Position numbers and translations under genes: made by a program. The notes under the pieces were generated by a model. The model saw nothing but the letters and a program-made list of their open reading frames with translations. It was not told where the DNA came from and made no database searches. Shown in pieces: positions 25,224 to 34,724 of a stretch of DNA of 64,000 nucleotides (position 1 is the stretch's first letter; each line of letters starts with the position of its first letter). The DNA comes from Arthrobacter globiformis (GTDB taxonomy: Bacteria; Actinomycetota; Actinomycetes; Actinomycetales; Micrococcaceae), in contig NZ_JAUSYZ010000001.1 of NCBI RefSeq assembly GCF_030817195.1, forward strand, positions 62,001 to 126,000. The letters are read 5' to 3'.

Positions 25224-27245
25224 TATGCGTTGACCTTTCCGAACAGTTCCAGGACTTCGTCCACGGATGTAGCCGCCTCAAGCTGCGCCACCTGCGCCTT
25301 GTTCGTGAAGACCTTGGCGATCGAGGACAGGATGTGCAGGTGCTCGTTGTTGATGCCGGCCACACCCACCACGAACTTGACCTGCTTGCCGTTCCAGTCG
25401 ATGCCTTCCGGGTAGCGGACCACGGAGACGGCCGACTTCTTGATGTGGTCCTTCGCGGCGTTGGTGCCGTGCGGGATGGCCAGGAAGCTGCCCATGTACG
25501 TGGACACGGACTCCTCGCGTTCATGCATGGCGAGGATGTAGTCGTTGTCGACTGCCCCGCGTGCCAGCAGCAGATGACCCACCTCGTCGATCGCCGCGTC
25601 CCGGGTGGAGGCGGAGCCGTTCAGGACCACGCTCTCCGGCACCAAGATGTCCGACGGCGCTGCGGCGGCTGCGGGGGCAGCAGCGGCTTCGGGGGTGGTG
25701 GCGTCAGCCGGGGCTGCCGCGGTAGCAGCCCCAGCGGCGGGCGCCGCCGTTCCTTCGGTATTGCTGCGCTGGACCATTTCCACGATCTCGTCGTAGCGCG
25801 GACTGTTCATGAAGTTGTCCACGGAGACGTGCACGGCGCTGGAGGTGGCCGGCTTGGCGCGTTCGGTGAGGTCCTGGTGCGTGACCACAACGTCGTAGGT
25901 GTCGTGAAGGTTGGCGATGGACGCGTTGGTGACATTGACCTCCGGGAACCCGGCTGCCTTGATCTTGTTGCGCAGCACGGAGGCGCCCATGGCACTGGAG
26001 CCCATGCCGGCGTCGCACGCGAACACGATGTTGCTGATGGGGCCGGTCAGAACGCCCACGCCACCGCCGGCGCCCGCCCCGGTGAGGGTGGAGGCGACGG
26101 AGCTCTTCTTGCCCTTCATCTCCTCCATGCGGCTGGTAGCAGCGCCGAGGTCGCCCTCGTCGTCGCGGTTCTTGGACGTCCGCAAGATCACCGAGGCGAC
26201 AAGGAAGGAAACCGCCGTTGCGAGCAGAACCGAGAGCGCGACGCCGAAGTAGCTGTCACGGGAGGTCTGGGCGAACACCGCGAAGATTGATCCCGGAGCT
26301 GCCGGGGCAACCAGGCCGGAGTTGGTGATGGCGAGAGTGGCGATGCCGGTCATGCCGCCGGCGATCGTTGCGAGGATCAGGAGCGGACGCATGAGGACGT
26401 ACGGGAAGTAGATCTCATGGATGCCGCCGAGGAACTGGATGATGGCCGCGCCAGGAGCCGAGGCCTTGGCAGCGCCCCGCCCGAAGAACATGTAGGCGAG
26501 CAGGAGCCCGAATCCGGGCCCGGGGTTGGCCTCGAGCAGGAACAGGATGGACTTGCCCTGTTCCAGCGACTGCTGGACGCCCAGCGGGGTCAGCACGCCG
26601 TGGTTAATGGCGTTGTTCAGGAAGAGGACCTTGGCCGGCTCGATGAAAATGGAGGTCAGCGGAAGCAGGCCGTTGCTCACCAGGAACTGGACGAAGTTGC
26701 CGGCGGCTGTGCTGAACGCAGTCACCAACGGCGAAATGCCGTAGAAGCCGAGCATGGCCAGCAGAGCGCCCCAGATACCGGCGGAGAAGTTGTTCACCAG
26801 CATCTCGAAGCCGGGGCGGATCTTGCCATGCCAGATCGCGTCAAGCTTCTTCATGGTCCAGCCGCCGAGCGGGCCCATGATCATCGCACCGATGAACATC
26901 GGGATACCGGCACCTACGATCACGCCCATGGTGCCGATGGCACCAACAACGCCGCCGCGGACGTCATAAACCATCCGGCCGCCGGTGTAGGCAATCAGCA
27001 GGGGGCAACAGGTAGGTGATCATGGGACCCACGAGGCCCGTGTTCGGGGCACCTGCGGCGTTGGTGCCAAAGCCGCCAAGCTGCGGTACGGGAATCCAGC
27101 CCTTCTCGATGAAGAGCGCGGTGATGATGCCCCAGGCGATGAACGCACCGATGTTGGGCATGATCATGCCGGACAGGAATGTCCCGAACTTCTGGACGTG
27201 CACCCGCGCACTGGTTTTGGGTTTTGCAACTGTCTCTGTTGCCAT
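25223..27245 (-). pseudogene. mtlA: Mannitol PTS transporter EIICBA, frameshifted
   Basis: Start ATG 27245 with TAGGAA upstream. The first frame encodes the N terminus (FGTFLSGMIMPNIGAFIAWGIITALF) up to GPMITYLLP. The frame then breaks at a run of five G on the plus strand (27001-27005). The next frame resumes with the expected RMVYDVRGGVVGAIGTMGV and runs through the rest of IIC, then IIB with its phosphocysteine motif ACDAGMGSSAMG (Cys codon near 26015-26017), an Ala-rich linker, and IIA with the active-site IPHGTNA. A run of four G would restore one protein of about 674 residues, normal for MtlA. If real, mannitol uptake by this system is lost. A homopolymer miscall is equally possible. 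All downstream domains look intact. Confidence 0.9.
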
Positions 27246-27298
27246 GTGATTTCCTAACGTGGTCCCTGCTGCACCGCAGGATGGTCCGATAGTTTCGT

Positions 27299-28027
27299 CT
27301 AGCCGGTGGAACTGGTGGAGATCCGGTGGAGCCATTCGAGGAAGAGCTTGAGTTCCGAACTGGTGAGCTGGTCCGAGTGCGATGCCTGCAACGCCGCGTT
27401 CAGCGCGATGGCAGCCACCACCACCGATGACTTCCCGGAGTCCTCGGCTGCTGCATCCGGCCCCTGGTCCCTGGACACCGCAAAAATCATGGCGTCCCGG
27501 GTCATGGTGGAGAGCTCGAGGTTCCGCTCCGCAACCGGTTCCGCGATCAGCATGAGCGTGACGCCCACGTTGGCAGCCAGGATGCTCCTGGCAGCTTCCC
27601 GTGGCTGGACGCTCAGCTGCCCCGCCGCGGCGGCCTTGTTCAGCATTTCCTCCAGGAGGCCCTCCGCATCGGCAACGATGGCGGGGCGGCTCTCGGGGCG
27701 GATGTTACCGAACATGACCAGATAAAGCTCCGGCTGATTAAGCCCGAACTGCACGTGGTTGTCCCACATCCGCCGGATGTCCACCAGCGGCTGTCCGGAC
27801 GGGGCGAAGTCGCGTTCGCCCGCCACATATTCTTCGAAGCCCGCGGCGACAACTGCGTCAAACAGGCCCTCCTTGTCACCGAAGTGGTGATAGAGGGTGG
27901 GTGCTGTAACGCCGGCCAGCTGCGTGATCTGGCGGGTCGAAACAGCCGCCCCCGCGGATTTGGCCAGCAATTCAGCTGCCGCACGCAACAGCCTCATCTT
28001 GGGCGGAAGCTGGCCATCGAAACTCAT
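27299..28027 (-). CDS. TetR family regulator of the mannitol PTS locus
   Basis: A 242-residue protein with an N-terminal TetR HTH (RAAAELLAKSAGAAVSTRQITQLAG then APTLYHHFGDKEGLFDAVV). It is the first gene of the TetR-mtlA-mtlD series, 53 bases before mtlA, and is divergent from the PTS enzyme I gene 163 bases away. A palindrome (28046-28060) lies just upstream. Control of a mannitol PTS by a TetR protein rather than MtlR is an inference from position. Confidence 0.85.
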   Translation of the reverse strand: MSFDGQLPPKMRLLRAAAELLAKSAGAAVSTRQITQLAGVTAPTLYHHFGDKEGLFDAVVAAGFEEYVAGERDFAPSGQPLVDIRRMWDNHVQFGLNQPELYLVMFGNIRPESRPAIVADAEGLLEEMLNKAAAAGQLSVQPREAARSILAANVGVTLMLIAEPVAERNLELSTMTRDAMIFAVSRDQGPDAAAEDSGKSSVVVAAIALNAALQASHSDQLTSSELKLFLEWLHRISTSSTG

Positions 28028-28045
28028 AACCGCTACCCTAGCACC

Positions 28046-28060
28046 TATAGCAACGCTATA
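28046..28060. promoter_or_regulatory. Palindrome between TetR regulator and ptsI
   Basis: TATAGC-AAC-GCTATA is a perfect 6-3-6 palindrome 19 bases upstream of the tetR ATG and 131 bases from the ptsI GTG. It is a likely operator for the divergent pair; it also resembles a -10 element. Confidence 0.6.
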
Positions 28061-28190
28061 TGAACTGAATCACATACAATTTTTTCAGGCACCGCAACCG
28101 CATCATCGGACGTAGCAGTTCCGACCTTCCGGGCTTCCGCCCGGGCAGATACCGGCGGGCCTGGCTACCGGCAGAGAACGAGGACCTTCA

Positions 28191-29876
28191 GTGCAGAACT
28201 TCCCAGGAGTAGGCGTCAGCCCCGGCCGCATCATCGGCACGATCCGCCAGATGCCCAAGCCCATCAGTGAACCTCCGGCGGGCGAGCAGCTGGCTGGGGG
28301 GACCACACCCGAAGAGGCCACGGCGGCACTGAAGGCCGCGGCGGGTGCCGTCCATGATGAGCTGAAGGCCCGCGCTGACCACGCCACCGGTGATGGCAAG
28401 GCCGTCCTGGAAGCCACAGCCCTGATGGCCAAGGACACCATGCTGATCAAGGGCGCCGCGAAGCTGATCGCGCGCGGTTCCTCACCGCAGCGGGCCATCT
28501 GGGAATCCGGCTCCTCGGTTTCGGAAATGCTGCACAACCTCGGCGGCTACATGGCGGAGCGCGCCACCGACGTCCTGGACGTCCGCGCCCGCATCGTGGC
28601 CGAACTCCGCGGCGTGCCCGCCCCGGGCATCCCGACGTCGAACGAACCGTTCATCCTGGTGGCCGAGGACCTGGCCCCGGCCGACACCGCCACCCTCGAT
28701 CCCAACAAGGTCCTTGCACTCGTGACGGCCGGCGGCGGTCCGCAGTCCCACACGGCGATCATCGCCCGCTCACTCGGCCTGCCCGCCGTCGTGGCCGCCG
28801 TCGGGGTGGACGAACTCCCGGACGGCACCGAGGTTTACGTCGACGGCGCCGCCGGTTCCATCACGGCCAACCCGGACGACTCACTGCGCGCAGCCGCCGA
28901 GGCCTGGGCCGCCACGGCGTCCCTCCTGGCCGAGTTCAGCGGTACGGGTTCGACGGCGGACGGCCACCTGGTGCCCCTCCTCGCCAACGTGGGCGGGGCC
29001 AAGGACGCCCAGGCGGCGGCCAAGCTCGGCGCCCAGGGCGTGGGCCTGTTCCGCACCGAGTTCTGCTTCCTGGAGCGTGACACCGAGCCGACCGTCGAGG
29101 AACAGGCCGCCGCGTACAAGGGCGTGTTCGATGCCTTCCCCAGCAAGAAGGTGGTGCTCCGCACCCTGGATGCCGGCGCGGACAAACCGCTCCCGTTCCT
29201 CACCGACTCCACCGAACCCAACCCGGCCCTGGGCGTTCGCGGCTACCGCACCGACTTCACCACTCCGGGCGTCCTGGACCGGCAGCTGGAGGCAATCGCG
29301 AAGGCCGAAAAGGAGTCGGAGGCTGACGTTTGGGTCATGGCTCCGATGATTTCGACGGCGGAGGAAGCTGCCCGTTTCGCCACCATGTGCGCCGAGGCCG
29401 GCATCAAGACGCCGGGCGTGATGGTGGAGGTTCCGTCCGCCGCCCTCACGGCCGACACCATCCTGCGCGAAGTGGCGTTCGCCAGCCTGGGAACCAACGA
29501 CCTCACGCAATACGCCATGGCCGCCGACCGCCAGCTGGGTCCGCTCGCAGGGCTGAACACGCCGTGGCAGCCCGCAGTGCTGCGCCTCGTCGGCCTGACC
29601 GTTGAGGGCTCCAGGGCCGAGGGACACAACAAGCCGGTGGGCGTCTGCGGCGAGGCAGCTGCGGACCCGGCCCTCGCCGTCGTGCTGACCGGCCTGGGCG
29701 TCACCACCCTGTCCATGACCGCCCGGTCACTGGCGGCCGTGGCCGCCGTGCTGAAGACCGTCACACTGGCGGAGGCCCAGGAGCTGGCCAAGCTGGCCCT
29801 GTCCGCGCCGAGCGCCGTCGAAGCGCGGGCCTGGGTCCGGGAGAAGCTGCCCGTTCTTGAGGAGCTCGGACTGTAG
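28191..29876 (+). CDS. ptsI: PTS phosphoenolpyruvate-protein phosphotransferase (Enzyme I)
   Basis: A 561-residue Enzyme I. It takes phosphate from PEP and passes it to HPr, feeding sugar-specific EII complexes such as the adjacent MtlA. The N-terminal domain has the active histidine in GGGPQSHTAIIAR (H187). The C-terminal PEP-binding barrel has GVGLFRTEFCFLER, GVRGYRTDF and MVEVPSAAL. The GTG start at 28191 follows AGGACC. No HPr gene was found in the window. Divergence from the TetR-mtl unit suggests shared control. Confidence 0.95.
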   Translation: MQNFPGVGVSPGRIIGTIRQMPKPISEPPAGEQLAGGTTPEEATAALKAAAGAVHDELKARADHATGDGKAVLEATALMAKDTMLIKGAAKLIARGSSPQRAIWESGSSVSEMLHNLGGYMAERATDVLDVRARIVAELRGVPAPGIPTSNEPFILVAEDLAPADTATLDPNKVLALVTAGGGPQSHTAIIARSLGLPAVVAAVGVDELPDGTEVYVDGAAGSITANPDDSLRAAAEAWAATASLLAEFSGTGSTADGHLVPLLANVGGAKDAQAAAKLGAQGVGLFRTEFCFLERDTEPTVEEQAAAYKGVFDAFPSKKVVLRTLDAGADKPLPFLTDSTEPNPALGVRGYRTDFTTPGVLDRQLEAIAKAEKESEADVWVMAPMISTAEEAARFATMCAEAGIKTPGVMVEVPSAALTADTILREVAFASLGTNDLTQYAMAADRQLGPLAGLNTPWQPAVLRLVGLTVEGSRAEGHNKPVGVCGEAAADPALAVVLTGLGVTTLSMTARSLAAVAAVLKTVTLAEAQELAKLALSAPSAVEARAWVREKLPVLEELGL

Positions 29877-29969
29877 TTCTGCTGGCCTGAAAACCGCCGA
29901 TCCGAATCAGGCAGGCGTCCGGATTCCGGGCGTCTGCCTGCATTTCGGGGTTCCTCCGGCGTATTCGGT

Positions 29970-30809
29970 TCAGGCCGTGGAGCCGCCGGCCGCCGCGGAG
30001 CCCTCGGCTGCGGTGCCTGCCCAGCGCCGGATGGCCTGTGCAACCTCCTCGGTAGCGGTGTCCTGCACCACGTGCCCGCGCCCGGATACCTCGGCAAAGG
30101 CACCATCCGTTGCCTGCGCCGCGAGATATTCACACCACGGCCGGCGTGCGATCGGATCCCGCCCACCGCGGAGCACCAGTACCGGCTGCGCCACGCCCCG
30201 GACCCGGTAATCCAACGGATACTCCATCATCACGGGCAGTTCGGTCAGATACCATCGCATGCCGGTCCGGAAATAGTCGGTGAAGACCACCACGTTGGTC
30301 AGCGGAGGCTCGCTGAACAACGAGTCACGCGTCAGCGCGAGCGCATGCCAGGCGGCGCTCCTGCGCGCGGGGTCCACCACCGGCCCCATGAGCACCGTCC
30401 GGGTCACCAGCCCGGGTACCTGGAGCGCCAACTCGACCGCGAACTGCACACCCATGGAGTGGCCGATCACGATGCAGGACTCGACGCCGCGCTCCGCCAG
30501 GACGGCGGCAACGAAGGCTGCGTATTCGCCTACCGTCACCTGCCGGCCGGGGCGCGGCGTGCCTCCGAATCCCGGCAGGTCGAACGAATAGACAGCGGCG
30601 CCACGGTCCAGGCTCTCTGCTTGCGGGCTTTGGGGTGCCTCCGTGCCTTGGGCCAGTTCGACGTGCAGCCGGGCGAGGTAGCGATGCGAGACGCCGATGC
30701 CGTGGAGCAGCACATAGGCCGGCTCGCCCGCGGCCGAAGGCGCGTTCGACGTGTACAGGCGGCCCGTCAGGCCGTTCGCCGTCACAGCAACTCCACCGGC
30801 AAGTCTCAT
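29970..30809 (-). CDS. Alpha/beta hydrolase
   Basis: A 279-residue alpha/beta hydrolase. It shows the oxyanion-hole region LLHGIGVSHRY, the nucleophile elbow IGHSMG, a likely acidic residue in LRGGRDPIA and the catalytic histidine in GRGHVVQD. There is no signal peptide, so it is probably cytoplasmic. The substrate is unknown (esterase, haloperoxidase-like or lipase-like). It converges on ptsI. Confidence 0.88.
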   Translation of the reverse strand: MRLAGGVAVTANGLTGRLYTSNAPSAAGEPAYVLLHGIGVSHRYLARLHVELAQGTEAPQSPQAESLDRGAAVYSFDLPGFGGTPRPGRQVTVGEYAAFVAAVLAERGVESCIVIGHSMGVQFAVELALQVPGLVTRTVLMGPVVDPARRSAAWHALALTRDSLFSEPPLTNVVVFTDYFRTGMRWYLTELPVMMEYPLDYRVRGVAQPVLVLRGGRDPIARRPWCEYLAAQATDGAFAEVSGRGHVVQDTATEEVAQAIRRWAGTAAEGSAAAGGSTA

Positions 30810-30857
30810 CCGCCGAGCATACCCCGCTCACTGTGCCGCAGCGGCTAGGCTTCTGCC

Positions 30858-31292
30858 ATGGCACTGATCGCTCCCAGGGTGGCGCCCGCCCTTCCCGCCG
30901 AAGACGCGCTGGCGCTGCAGCGCGCGCTCGACGGCGGCACTGACATCACCGTGTTCGTGGACGGCACTGTCCACCGCCTCCCGCCGCAGGCGAGGGACGC
31001 CGTCGTCGACCTTCTGGCGAGGTTCAGCCGCGGCGAAGCGGTGACCGTAAGCAGCGTGGAGGAAATGCTGACCACTTCGCAGGCGGCCGAGCTGGCGGGC
31101 ATCTCCCACACGTACCTGCGGAACATGACGGACCGGGGCGAAATACCGGTGGAATACCGCGGCACACACCGCCGCATCAGGCTGGCCGCCATCATGAGCT
31201 GGCTGGAGGGGCAAAAAAAGCAGCGGGCGGCGGCCGAGGCTGCCGGGGAAGCCGCCGACGGCGGTACCTCCGGCGGCGAATCCGGAAAGTAG
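30858..31292 (+). CDS. Excisionase-type helix-turn-helix protein
   Basis: A 144-residue protein. Residues 65-115 form a MerR/Xis-like HTH (MLTTSQAAELAGISHTYLRN, then EIPVEYRGTHRRIRLAAIMSW). The N-terminal half lacks a recognised domain, and the C terminus is Ala/Gly/Lys-rich and disordered. Proteins of this layout often act as antitoxins upstream of PIN-type toxins, but no such partner follows here; a truncated GntR fragment does. It may be an orphan antitoxin or a small regulator. Confidence 0.8.
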   Translation: MALIAPRVAPALPAEDALALQRALDGGTDITVFVDGTVHRLPPQARDAVVDLLARFSRGEAVTVSSVEEMLTTSQAAELAGISHTYLRNMTDRGEIPVEYRGTHRRIRLAAIMSWLEGQKKQRAAAEAAGEAADGGTSGGESGK

Positions 31293-31324
31293 CGCCTGGG
31301 CGCGGCAGTGGCCGAAAAAAGTAA

Positions 31325-31630
31325 ATGTACAAGCTCCTCCGCGGAAGCGAGCCGGAGGGGCCGGGCCGGGCCGACCAGGTCTCCTACCAGATCGAAACCG
31401 CCATTCTCATGGGCATCCTCACCGAAGGCGACAGGCTGCCTACGGAATCCGTGCTTGCCGGGGAACTGGGCATCTCCCCAATCACCCTCCGGCAATCCCT
31501 GGCCGCCCTGCGGACGAAGGGCCTGATCGAAACCAGCCGGGGACGCAGTGGCGGCAGTGTGACATGGCACGGGCCGACATCTCAGTGGACGTTTCGCCCG
31601 CCAACCCCGCGCGCCTGCCCTGGAAGCTGA
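31325..31630 (+). pseudogene. GntR family regulator, N-terminal fragment
   Basis: About 101 residues. The first 75 form a complete GntR winged helix (SYQIETAILMGILTEGDRLP, TESVLAGELGISPITLRQSL, AALRTKGLIETSRGRSGG). The ligand-binding domain expected to follow (FCD or UTRA) is missing. The last 25 residues look like out-of-frame sequence, and another frame (31566-31647) continues open with unrelated-looking residues. It lies in a 481-base stretch (31293-31773) with no other supportable gene. Probably a decayed regulator. Confidence 0.7.
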
Positions 31631-31773
31631 TCACCCTCCGGGACTAGGCTTCTTGCTCGTTGGGTGGGCCGTAAATCACCGCTGCGCACGCAAAGATGAC
31701 GCGGTGATAAGGATCAAGCAACGATCGCCCGGAACCAGGGTTTCCGGCTGGCGCACGGGGTTACTCTTTATTC

Positions 31774-32073
31774 GTGGTGAGATTCAGGGGGTTGCACATC
31801 GTGGCGGGCATCGCCGCAATGGGTGTGGCGGCTGCCCTGGGAATCATCATGGGCCTGAACAACACCGCCGTTTTTACGTCCAGCTGCGTAGTCTTCGTGG
31901 CAGTCTCCCTGTGGGTCCAGAGCCGCGTCGCCAAATTCCGCACCCGGCTCCAGGGACTCCCGCAACCTCTTCGCGACGGCGTCTCGCTGGAACGGACCGT
32001 CGAACGGACCACGGAGCGTCCTGCCGAACGGCCCGCCGAGCAGTTGCCCAGCGGCGAAGGCAACGCCGCCTAG
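31774..32073 (+). CDS. Small two-TM membrane protein of unknown function
   Basis: A 99-residue protein starting at GTG 31774 or 31777. There are two hydrophobic segments (about residues 7-27 and 32-50), then a basic stretch and a tail with degenerate ERTVERTTERPAERPAE repeats. I do not recognise a family. It converges on the pucR-type gene, with 9 bases between the stops. The codon pattern is consistent with a real gene. Confidence 0.6.
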   Translation: MVRFRGLHIVAGIAAMGVAAALGIIMGLNNTAVFTSSCVVFVAVSLWVQSRVAKFRTRLQGLPQPLRDGVSLERTVERTTERPAERPAEQLPSGEGNAA

Positions 32074-32082
32074 CCGCTTCCT

Positions 32083-33300
32083 TTAGATTCTTGGCCTTGA
32101 TGCCCACCGCCGTGCCTTCAGGGCGGCGTGCAGCTCCAGCCGCACCATCCCCTTAAGCGGATCGACGCCCAGCAGCTGACGGATGCGGCCCAGCCGGTTG
32201 TAGATGCTGCTGCGGTGCAGGTGCAGTTTTTCCGCAACATCCTGGACGGAACCGTCATTGTCGTAGAGCAGTTCCAGCACGGGCAGGAGTTCCCCGTTCC
32301 GGTCATGGTCCTCAAGGGCCCGGAAATTCACCGAACTTGCATCGCTCCAGACCCCGGCCCCGCCGCCGGCCGATGCCAGGAGCTGGTAAACGCCCGTGGC
32401 CCGGCAATCCACAAGCTCGCCGAGCCGCGGATCAACCGCTGCTGCCAGGGCGGCAACCTTGGACTGCCGGTACGCCTCGGCCAGGTCTTTGATCCGGCTG
32501 AATCCCTCACTGGTTCCCAGGATGATCCGCTCCACCGACCTGCCGGAACGCTTGGCAAGCTCCAACTGGTAGTGCACCAGAACCTGCGCCTGGCTGGCGC
32601 GCCCCGTGGACTCCCGGAAAAGGACCACCGAATGGGTCTCCGCGCCGGCGCTGAACAGGACGGCATCCACACCGATGGTGGCCTGCAGCGCCGCAGCGCG
32701 GTGGATGAGAGTCGAGGCGATCGGATCCGGACCAGCCATCCAGCCATCAGCATCAAGGACGGTAACCAGCTGCCAGGGCCCGCGGTCCTGTACTTCCTTC
32801 CAGCCCGCCACGGCAGCAACCGCATTGGCCTCCCCGGCGCAGGCTGCCAGGAACTCCCGTTCGCGGCTGCGCCTGAACTCGGATTCCGCGGTGTTGGAGT
32901 CCAGCAGGAGCCCGGACAGCACGTCCAGCTCGTCCCGGACGTCGGGCAGTTCGGCGAGGATCGCCGTCGCACTTTGGTCTTCCACGTCCAGCTGTACCCA
33001 CAGGTAACCTACCCGGAACCCACGGACCAGCAGCGGGACGCAGACGCGCCCAAGCATCCCCAGCTCCTCGTTGGCGGGCACCACCACGGGCCGTACGGCG
33101 GTGGCGATGCCGTGCGAGAGCTGCCAGTTTTTGACGTCCAGCGGCACCCGCTTGCTGAGCAGGAAGTTAACCCGGACCCGGTCCGCATGCGACTGGTTGG
33201 AGCTGTAGGCGAGCAAAAGGCCGTCAAGGTCCTCCAGGGAAAGCCCGCGGCCCAGCTTCAGTGCCACCCGCTCGACGAGCTGTTCCACATCCTGCTGCAT
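32083..33300 (-). CDS. PucR family transcriptional regulator (AdeR-like)
   Basis: About 405 residues from ATG 33300; a GTG at 33306 and an ATG at 33354 are in-frame alternatives. The C-terminal PucR HTH is clear: ELLYDNDGSVQDVAEKLHLH then RSSIYNRLGRIRQLLG, followed by the LELHAALKA end. The central part is a GGDEF-related CdaR domain and the N terminus a sensory domain. It is divergent from alanine dehydrogenase. In Bacillus subtilis the PucR-family protein AdeR activates ald, so this is probably its counterpart. Confidence 0.85.
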   Translation of the reverse strand: MQQDVEQLVERVALKLGRGLSLEDLDGLLLAYSSNQSHADRVRVNFLLSKRVPLDVKNWQLSHGIATAVRPVVVPANEELGMLGRVCVPLLVRGFRVGYLWVQLDVEDQSATAILAELPDVRDELDVLSGLLLDSNTAESEFRRSREREFLAACAGEANAVAAVAGWKEVQDRGPWQLVTVLDADGWMAGPDPIASTLIHRAAALQATIGVDAVLFSAGAETHSVVLFRESTGRASQAQVLVHYQLELAKRSGRSVERIILGTSEGFSRIKDLAEAYRQSKVAALAAAVDPRLGELVDCRATGVYQLLASAGGGAGVWSDASSVNFRALEDHDRNGELLPVLELLYDNDGSVQDVAEKLHLHRSSIYNRLGRIRQLLGVDPLKGMVRLELHAALKARRWASRPRI

Positions 33301-33343
33301 GGTGACAGAGTACGTCCCGCAGGGGGTCCCGGGCGAACGGACA

Positions 33344-33383
33344 TCAGGCGACACCTGACGCCCGAGCGGTCGACATTAGTCGA
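33344..33383. promoter_or_regulatory. Palindromes in the pucR-ald intergenic region
   Basis: TCAGG-CGACA-CCTGA (33344-33358) and TCGAC-ATTA-GTCGA (33370-33383) lie between the divergent starts. Both are close to the regulator gene and about 150-190 bases from ald. They are candidate sites for the PucR-type regulator. Confidence 0.45.
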
Positions 33384-33535
33384 TCCGCCGGACTGAAAAA
33401 CCCCGGAAACACGCGGTTTAGCCCCGGGCGAGGTGGCGGATTCCTGTAGTGCGCCTCACAGCCGGACCTATTCTGGAATCACAACTTCCCCCACACATTC
33501 CGGCCTTGCAGCCATCGAATCTGGAGCCCAAAAAA

Positions 33536-34654
33536 ATGATCATCGGTGTCCCCAAAGAGATCAAGAACAACGAATTCCGCGTCGCCATCACGGCTGCCGG
33601 CGTTCATGAATTCCGCACCCACGGCCACACGGTCCTGGTGGAGCGCGGCGCTGGCCTGGGTTCCGGCATCACCGACGAGGAATACGCCATCGCGGGCGCC
33701 GAAATCGTCGCCGACGCCGACGAGGTCTGGTCCCGCGCGGACATGGTCATGAAGGTCAAGGAACCCATCAAGGCCGAGTACCACCGCTTCCGCAAGGGCC
33801 TGATCCTCTTCACGTACCTGCACCTGGCCGCCGAGCCCGAACTGACCCAGGCCCTCATCAACTCCGGCGTCACCGCCATCGCCTACGAGACCGTTCAGGA
33901 AGGCCGCACCCTGCCCCTGCTCGCCCCCATGTCCGAGGTTGCCGGCCGGCTCTCCGTCCAGGTCGGCGCGACCTCCCTGATGGCGCCCTCCGGCGGCAAG
34001 GGCGTGCTCCTCGGTGGCGTTCCGGGCGTCCGCCCCGCCAAGGTCGTGGTCCTGGGCGCAGGCGTCGCAGGCACCAACGCAGCGGCCATGGCGCTGGGAC
34101 TCGGCGCCGACGTCACCATCCTGGACATCAACATCAACCGGCTGCGCGAACTCGACGCCCAGTATCAGGGCAGGCTCAAGACCGTGGCATCCAACAAGTA
34201 CGAGATCGAGAAGTCCGTGGTGGACGCCGACCTCGTGATCGGGTCCGTCCTGATCCCCGGCGCCAAGGCACCCAAGCTGGTGACCAACGAACTGGTGGCC
34301 CGCATGAAGCCCGGCTCGGTACTCGTGGACATTGCCGTGGACCAGGGCGGCTGCTTCGAGGACACGCGCCCCACCACGCACCAGGAACCCACGTACAAGG
34401 TCCACAACACGATCTTCTACTGCGTGGCCAACATGCCCGGCGCCGTCCCGAACACGTCCACCTACGCGCTGACCAACGTCACGCTCCGCTACGGCGTGGC
34501 CCTGGCGAACCTCGGCGTCAAGGCCGCCTTCGAGAAGGACCCGGCACTCGCCGCCGGCCTGAACATCGCCGGAGGCCACGTGGCACACCACTCCGTCTCC
34601 GAGGCGCACAACCTGCCCCTGGTAGCGGACTGGCACGAGCTGGTCTCCGCGTAA
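33536..34654 (+). CDS. ald: Alanine dehydrogenase
   Basis: A 372-residue enzyme that interconverts L-alanine and pyruvate plus ammonia with NAD. Start ATG 33536 follows CTGGAG at 10 bases. It shows the N-terminal signature MIIGVPKEIKNNEFRVAITA, the substrate-site lysine in MVMKVKEP, the histidine in LFTYLHLA and the NAD motif VLGAGVAGTNAA. The length is as usual for the hexameric family. The divergent PucR regulator is its probable activator. A long hairpin follows. Confidence 0.96.
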   Translation: MIIGVPKEIKNNEFRVAITAAGVHEFRTHGHTVLVERGAGLGSGITDEEYAIAGAEIVADADEVWSRADMVMKVKEPIKAEYHRFRKGLILFTYLHLAAEPELTQALINSGVTAIAYETVQEGRTLPLLAPMSEVAGRLSVQVGATSLMAPSGGKGVLLGGVPGVRPAKVVVLGAGVAGTNAAAMALGLGADVTILDININRLRELDAQYQGRLKTVASNKYEIEKSVVDADLVIGSVLIPGAKAPKLVTNELVARMKPGSVLVDIAVDQGGCFEDTRPTTHQEPTYKVHNTIFYCVANMPGAVPNTSTYALTNVTLRYGVALANLGVKAAFEKDPALAAGLNIAGGHVAHHSVSEAHNLPLVADWHELVSA

Positions 34655-34659
34655 AAGCG

Positions 34660-34719
34660 ATCGGCTGCTCCGTAATTGCCCTTTTGAGCCCTCAGAACGG
34701 CACTTACGGAGCAGTCGAT
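34660..34719. terminator. Long hairpin between ald and the convergent oxidoreductase
   Basis: Arms 34660-34675 and 34704-34719 pair over 16 bases with one mismatch, enclosing a smaller imperfect stem. It lies 6 bases after the ald stop and 6 bases before the stop of the convergent gene, so it should end both transcripts. Confidence 0.75.
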
Positions 34720-34724
34720 GGTGC

